64,000 bases of DNA, taken from NCBI GenBank assembly GCA_014529385.2, contig CM043953.1, forward strand, positions 94,394,842-94,458,841, in the 5' to 3' direction. This stretch comes from Adiantum capillus-veneris (Eukaryota; Streptophyta; Polypodiopsida; Polypodiales; Pteridaceae). The translations under genes were made by a program, and so were the position numbers. Below, piece after piece: positions 58,151 to 64,000 of this stretch (positions are counted from its first letter, which is position 1; the number at the start of each line of letters is the position of its first letter). The notes under the pieces were generated by a model. The model had not been told where the DNA came from. It saw only the letters and a list, made by a program, of their open reading frames with translations, and did no database searches.

Positions 58151-59837
58151 CAGGGAATAGGTTGAGGCTCCTCATTTGGTTGCGTTGTTGCACATTGTCA
58201 CCCTTTGCAGTCCTTGAGTCTTCACCATCCTCAAGCTCCATGTACTCATCACCTATTTCTTTTTTTTGTTTTCTTTCCAAGTAATCTTTGTACATATTTT
58301 GTTCGTTAAAAATTACATCCCTACTCCTTAAGATTTTACCATCTTCAGGATTCCATAGGCGATACCCAAAGTCTCCTTCTCCATATCCAATGAAGAAACA
58401 CTTTTTGGACTTTGCATCTAACTTTGATCTTAGGCTTCTATCTATGTGCATGAAAGCCTCACACCCAAACACTTTGAGAAATGCATAATTCACCGGTTTA
58501 CCTTTCCATGCCTCTTCTGGAACTCCCCCATCCAATGCCGTTGAGGGTGACCGATTGATTAAGTACACAGACGTACTTACAGCTTCCGCCCAAAGCTCAA
58601 GCGGTAGGCCTGCATGTAGCCGCATGCTTCGTGCTCATTCCATGATTGTCCTGTTCATCCTTTCCGAAATTCCATTTTGTTGAGGTGTCCTTGGGGTTGT
58701 CCTTTGCCTCCGAATGCCATTGCTAGCACAAAAGCTTTCAAAAGCTTGGCTGCAATATTCGCCTCCATTGTTGGATCTGAGGCATTTAACCTTGGTACCT
58801 GTTTCATTCTCCACAAAGGCTTTCCACCTTTGAAATATGGAAAATACATCGGACTTATTCTTCATGACATAAACCCATGTTTTTCTAGTTGCATCGTCTA
58901 TGAATGTTACATAGTACAATGAGCCACCAAGTGATGGTGTACTTGCAGGACCCCAAACATCAGAATGAACCAACTCAAGTTTTTTATTTTTTCCTTCATT
59001 TCCTGATTTTTGAAATTTTACCCTCTTTTGTTTACCATAAACACAATCTTCACAGAATTCTAAGTCCACTTCTTTCAAACCTGGTAGAAGCTTCTTTGTT
59101 TGAAGGATTTGCATTCCTTTGGCACTCAGATGCCCAAGTCGGTAGTGCCACACCGCACTGTCAACTTCTGTAGTTGTTGCACAAGCTGAAGGTTGCGTGC
59201 TAATAGTACACAAGTAAAGTGTACCGACTTTTTCACCCTTGGCAACCACCAAAGATCCCTTTGAGATCTTCCATCGTTTGTTTCCGAATGGAATGTTGTG
59301 ACCTTCATCGTCCAATTGTCTTGTGAAGATCAAATTTTTGCGAAGAGAAGGAACATGCCTAACATCTTTAAGCTTCCATTCATTTCCGTTAGCAGTTTTG
59401 ACAGAAATTGTACCTTTGCCGACAATCTCACAAGCTTCATCATCTCCCAAGTATACATACCCAAAATTACCTTTGGTGTAGTCTTGGAAATGTTGCTTGT
59501 GTGGTGTCGCATGGAATGAAGCCCCGGAATCTACTATCCAGGAATTAGACACATTGTCTAATGAGAGAATTAGAGCATCTTGCTCTACTTTACCTGCCAC
59601 ATTGGCCACCGATGTTGGCTTGTTGTCTTGAGACCCTGTCTCCTTCTTCTTCTTGGACCAGCAATCCTTCTTGACGTGGCCCTTCTTGCCGCAGTTCCAA
59701 CATTCAAGAACTGACTTTGTGCATGACTTGCTCCGCCTTGAGCGATCACGACCCTTTTGGTTTTTGAACCTCTCCTTAGGCCTTCCTCTTGTTTCCACTG
59801 ATAGTGCAACACTTGATGATTCTCCTGTGCTTCTCCT
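58089..59837 (-). pseudogene. Copia zinc knuckle, protease and integrase
   Basis: In order: zinc knuckle CWNCGKKGHVKKDC, protease active site SWIVDSGASFHATP, integrase zinc module (HYRLGHLSAKGM, then CEDCVYGKQKRVKF). The core has LVHSDVWGPASTP with the first Asp, and LRSNNGGEYCSQAF where the second catalytic Asp has become Asn. The third site lies near RTPQQNGISERMNRTIME. A TGA at about 58632 follows IME where Arg is usual, and the frame then continues with ARSMRLHAGLPLELWAEA and IFNEQNMYKD. The missing Asp would inactivate integration. Confidence 0.9.
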
Positions 59838-60401
59838 TCACATTTCCTCGCTTAGGAGAACACCCACAACATCATCAAACTTAAGAGTACTTGTGCCAGA
59901 GATAGAATTACTTACAGCCATCACAAGGCTGTCCCAACTATCCGGTAGAGATGATAGTATAAGGAGAGCTCGCACTTCGTCATCCAAATTGATTTTCACT
60001 GATCGAAGTTGACTTATGTTTGTGCTAAAGTCATTTAGGTGTTCTGCAACTGAACCATTCTCTGCCATCTTTAGATTGAACAAGCGCTTCATAAGAAATA
60101 CCTTATTGGATGCCGATGGTTTCTCATAGAAGTCGTCAAGTGACTTCATCAAGTCCTCCGTGGTCTTCATCTCCAAAACATTGAAGGCCACCGTTGACGC
60201 CAAGCTTAACCGGATTGTTCCCAGTGCCTTTCGATCAAGGACAATGCATGCTTCATCTGCCATTGTTGCGGGCTTCTTCGCAAGACCGCCTAGTGGCAAA
60301 TAGAGGTCCTTCTAGTAGAGATAGTCTTCAATCTGCATCTTCCAATGTTGGTAGTTTTTGTCGTTGAACTTCTCAATCTTGAGCTTCCCTTCCTCCGCCA
60401 T
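59838..60401 (-). pseudogene. Copia gag
   Basis: Starts at the ATG ending at 60401 (MAEEGKLKIEKFNDKNYQHW). A TAG near 60319-60321 stands where related elements have Gln, after EDYLY. The core reads LSLASTVAFNVLEMKTTEDL, then KVFLMKRLFNLKMAENGSVA and LILSSLPDSWDSLVMAVS. It ends LLSEEM with a TGA near 59838 in place of Arg; the same frame then continues into the zinc knuckle. The frame is therefore gag-pol continuous apart from stops, as usual for copia. Confidence 0.9.
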
Positions 60402-60460
60402 AACTCCCACTCAATTCAAGGAAATCTTTCCTTGAGATAATTTAGCTACAAGCAAACCTT

Positions 60461-60472
60461 GCTCTGATACCA
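60461..60472 (-). other. Primer-binding site, initiator-Met tRNA
   Basis: TGGTATCAGAGC on the minus strand, two bases inside the 5' LTR; the exact plant tRNA-iMet site. Confidence 0.95.
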
Positions 60473-60474
60473 GT

Positions 60475-61093
60475 TGTTAGAAAATAAGACGTAGCTAAAT
60501 AGATAATTGAGTAGATTACTTAATGGAGAGAGACAGAGTTATATACACGAGATTATAGAGTAGAGAGAGAGAGAGAGAGTACACATGATATACGTGGTTC
60601 ACCCAATGTGGGCTACGTCCATGGGAAAGCAGCCACTCAATGGCTTTAGTACTTCAAAACAAGAAGTAGTTTACAAAGGGATTATACCCTTAATGGAGCT
60701 CCCGCCTTGCTTCACTCTCACCACCTCACACTCACCTTGTTGCATCAACTTCACACTATGCAATGTGTGTAGAAATGGCCTTCTTTTATAGGCCAAAAGG
60801 GCTGCCCTCTCTTATGAGAGACAGCCATGTGTAGCCGCCCTTGTGCGAATAAGTCCAAATCGGACCCTCCAATCCGCCCATGTGTGGCCGCCCTTGAGAA
60901 GACAAGTCCGCTTTTGAATTCGGCCACCGGCCATTGAATTCGGCCACCGGCCACCGGCCATTGACTTCCGACCACCGGCCACCGGCCATTGACCACCGAC
61001 CACCGGCCATTGACCACCGGCCACCGGCCAACCGACCGGTTGTTTTCCGACCACTTTCCGGCCGCCGGCCGGCCATAATATTCCGGCGAAAAA
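60475..61093 (-). repeat. 5' LTR of the copia element, outer part missing
   Basis: Matches 55687-56275 closely from TGTTAG to ATTCCGGCGAAAAA, then similarity stops. The outer 180 or so bases present in the left LTR (56276-56460) are absent, so the element would lack its upstream promoter part. Its minisatellite (60916-61041) is longer than in the left LTR. Confidence 0.85.
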
Positions 61094-62375
61094 GAATATT
61101 CCGGCAAGGCGAGTCCTTAATTCAATGTTTGGGAAAAACCTGTCTCAGCTTAACATCATGTCGTTTTCAATTTCAAAAATTTCGGTTGAGGGCAAGGGGA
61201 AAAGGAGAAATTCGGTCCCAAAATAGAGAAAAATAGTGTAAAAACCTACAAAATAAACCCAATTTTCTAAATTTCCTCTTGGAAAATTAAAGGAAAGCAA
61301 TTTTGTATGTTTAAAAAAATGATCTTTCTAAAACATTGATGTGATTGCATTAGAGGATGATCATTGCCAGTCTAGGGTATTGGCCTTGGTCTTAGAGTTC
61401 GAAATCCTTTGCGCATTTGGATTCTCCTTGGTGCTGCATACCTAATGTGGGCCCTTTGCCTCGCCCTAGAAATGATGGTTACAGTCTCTTATTGTAGGGT
61501 TGCATCCATGCATGTGCCTCCATTGTAGGACTGCCTCCATGTCATTTTGCTTACATTTAGAGCTGGTCACTTTGAAATGACTAAATAGACTTCCAGTTTT
61601 GTTTGCAAGTGAAGAAAACTGGTGGCTTCGAAGATAAATACTTGATTTGACTGAGTGATGAGACAGATCTTGATTTCTGCTAACCGAGAAGAAAGCCCTT
61701 TTTAAAACAAAGTGAAACTTTTTCCACTGTCGCACGCATTGCCAGAGACGCGATAGCTCCTCAAATTTTTGCTACAACTTGACCTTAACTCCATCTACGT
61801 TCCGCACTAGAGAGAAGTCAAAACTCTACAACAATCAAAAAACGCACCCAACATTGGCTAAAGTTTCTTAAACTAGAGGTTTTACCAATGTTTTTTAGAA
61901 CAATGGATTGAAGAGTTTTAATAAGAGTTTGATCCATCATGTGAAGTATTGTTTTTTTATAAAAAATTACTTTCACTTCTAAAGAGTCCTTTTATTTACA
62001 GACTCCACAAAGATTATTTTATTAAATTATTAAATTGATTTATTATTCTCCGAGCTTATTAAATCTATATTTTTTTATGAAAGCATTAATATGTTCTTTT
62101 GTTTTAGTTTTTAGTGTGTGTTTTCTTTTATTGCTTCTATTTTATTTCCTTTTCAATTTTTTTTGTTTTCAAGGAATAATGTGTAATGTGAATCTTTTAC
62201 CTTTCAACCATGTGAAAGGCTATGCCATTTCGAGGCTCTTAATTATCGCGATTAGATAGGTAGAGAGAGAAGAGCCGGCTTGTGACCGAGCAAAAAGTAG
62301 GCTCGTTGGTACACACGACGAGGCTCTTGGCCTCTCACATGCTTCATTTTAGTACTACAAAAACTAGATAGGCAG

Positions 62376-62430
<55 letters not shown>

Positions 62431-62569
62431 TTTTTCTTCCTACTGACGTGGTTTGAGACCCGTTAATCTTGAGACCGACTAATCTCGACTCTCAGCTATT
62501 AAGTTTAGGGAAACCTTATCCAATCCAAACATTGTTGGCAATAAGTTGTCATGTTGCATAGCAAGTTAG

Positions 62570-62600
<31 letters not shown>

Positions 62601-62746
62601 GAAGAAGAAGATCACAAGAGACATAAAAATTTTAGCCGACGAACGTTGATTCTTGAACTCAAGGGCCTGCATGCTCACATACTTATACAAGGAGAGGTGG
62701 ACATAACTTTTAGTATCATAGAAACAATCACAGTGACCTCAAAGGC

Positions 62747-62816
<70 letters not shown>

Positions 62817-64000
62817 ATCCTTAAAGCTCAGATTGACCAATGTGACCAAGTACAACATGTAACATGCTTGAAGACTATGGATATAAGGGTGGCCACTAAC
62901 AAGTTGAATCCATGAGGTGGCTAGGAGAGAAAGGTATGTAGGCCATGGTATGGGTAAAAATGTGGGTAAAGCAAGTTTGTTGTGATCAAAATCTAAGCAC
63001 TCATGTAGGGTATATTGATCGTACTCTCAAATTGTTAAGGGATGTAACTCGCGTACAAAAAGAGACTCCCCTCCATGTAGTGCCTCAATGCTTTGTCTCA
63101 CATTTAAGGGAGTGGGAGCTAAGCCAAATGGATGCTATGGTATAAAATATACATAAGGGCAAGCATGTGAAGGATTGAATATAGTCTGCTCTCTGAAAGA
63201 AGAACATGCATGTGTGTATGTGTGTGTGTGTATTTTGCAGCACGCACTTTCTTTTAGCATGATGTCTAAAACTCTTATAAAGAGAAACGATTGAGTGAAC
63301 TTTTCTACTTTCATTGCCGTCACATTTTAAGGTGCCAATAGTGCCAAATGTACACAAACAAACAATATGCGCCTTATATTACTAACCTGCTTATGGTCAA
63401 TTCCAAGAGACCTCAACGTGCATGCGACGAGTCTTGGTAGATGCAAGTGTACATGCTAGCTAGATTGAGTGCAATCCAGCCTGTAAATTTTGAAATTTAC
63501 CCACATATAGAGACAAAGTTGTTATAGCCATGCAATCACCCCTTGGTCACACACCCATCATGAATACTTCCTTTGATAAGAAAATGACACACTGCTCACC
63601 AAATCAATTGTGCATACCAATGGCATACCAATGGCAAAGTTTCTTCTACTACTATGTGGTGTAATGTTGGCATGTTGGGTCATGGCTGGTACATGCATCC
63701 TCAGTGCCAACAAATAGCAGTTGATGATTTAGTTGAATGTGATGCCCCAAGTGCAAGACCAAAACTACACGAGAGAAGCATGGGAGAGTTGCTATCATGA
63801 CCAATGCCTTGCTTGGTAAGGATGGTGAGAGGGGATGCTAATGCATCTAAAGAGTTCATCATTCAATGCAAACAGTATATCCAAAGAGGGATACCAACTC
63901 TCTTTTAGTCTATTTAGAGGGCCACTACCACTCACCAGGGTCCCATATCAATTGTGTGAGGGAGACATCTCTAGCCTACGTCTCTAGCCTAATGGCAAAT
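61094..64000. other. Unassigned non-coding DNA with GA arrays
   Basis: No gene I can support. Long (GA)n arrays at 62381-62428, 62571-62594 and 62751-62814. A short GT array is at about 63213-63230. Reading frames are short and dominated by these repeats. Confidence 0.6.
62751..62814. repeat. (GA)n microsatellite, 32 units
   Basis: Uninterrupted; one of three GA arrays within 450 bases. Confidence 0.95.

Larger units (their letters stand above)
55687..61093 (-). mobile_element. Ty1/copia retrotransposon, Tork-like, with truncated 5' LTR
   Basis: Minus-strand order: 5' LTR (60475-61093, lacking its outer part), primer site, gag, zinc knuckle, protease, integrase, RT, RNase H, purine tract, 3' LTR (55687-56460). 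Integrase before RT is the copia order. WELVELPKGKRALQNKWVY resembles Tnt1/Tork elements. The polyprotein frame is nearly continuous, with three premature stops and one frame change. Confidence 0.95.

Noticed and set aside
61140-61160. CTTAACA near 61152 as the true outer end of the copia right LTR
   Set aside because: Only seven bases match the LTR end, the preceding bases differ, and no target duplication fits.

Overview
The window is nuclear DNA of a land plant. The clearest signs are a long intron-less PLS-type pentatricopeptide-repeat (PPR) gene, which is a plant organelle RNA-processing family, and plant lineages of LTR retrotransposons: a chromovirus, Tat/Athila-like Ty3 elements and a Tork-like copia. 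Abundant (GA/CT)n and (CA/GT)n arrays and the PPR style would fit a fern or another non-seed vascular plant, but that placement is inference. Only the PPR gene at 14780-17626 looks like an intact host gene. Almost everything else is transposon sequence in various states of decay.

Layout. 1-2159 (-): broken hAT transposase running off the left edge. 3594-13992 (-): chromovirus whose 3' LTR has been cut in two. Its distal part lies inverted at 3594-4669 and its proximal part at 6674-7062, as expected if about 3.1 kb was inverted through the LTR. 14780-17626 (+): PPR gene. 17627-22476: unassigned DNA with a possible small LTR pair, short tandem duplications, microsatellites and one splice-flanked open exon. 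22478-26100: remnant of a second chromovirus 3' end followed by unrecognised decayed sequence. About 26105-47680 (+): a large decayed Tat/Athila-like Ty3 element, called element 2 here. It has a tRNA-Asp-type primer site, a leader carrying 24-bp palindromes, gag, protease, RT-RNase H, two integrase zinc-finger modules, integrase, a second protease-like domain after integrase, and a lysine-rich W-x-P-K ORF. It is interrupted at 33490-42247 by a younger, nearly complete Tat-lineage element on the minus strand (element 3), with dual RNase H and LTRs about 97% alike by eye. 47682-50110: AT-rich DNA with a second palindrome cluster. 50450-51600 (-): Ty3 gag-protease relic. 55687-61093 (-): Tork-like copia element. 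61094-64000: unassigned DNA with long GA arrays.

The items most worth a second look are four. First, the perfect 24-bp palindrome repeated in two clusters more than 20 kb apart. Second, the inversion that cut an LTR. Third, the unusual element 2 layout, with a duplicated integrase zinc finger and a post-integrase protease. Fourth, the deamination-type lesions in the copia element.
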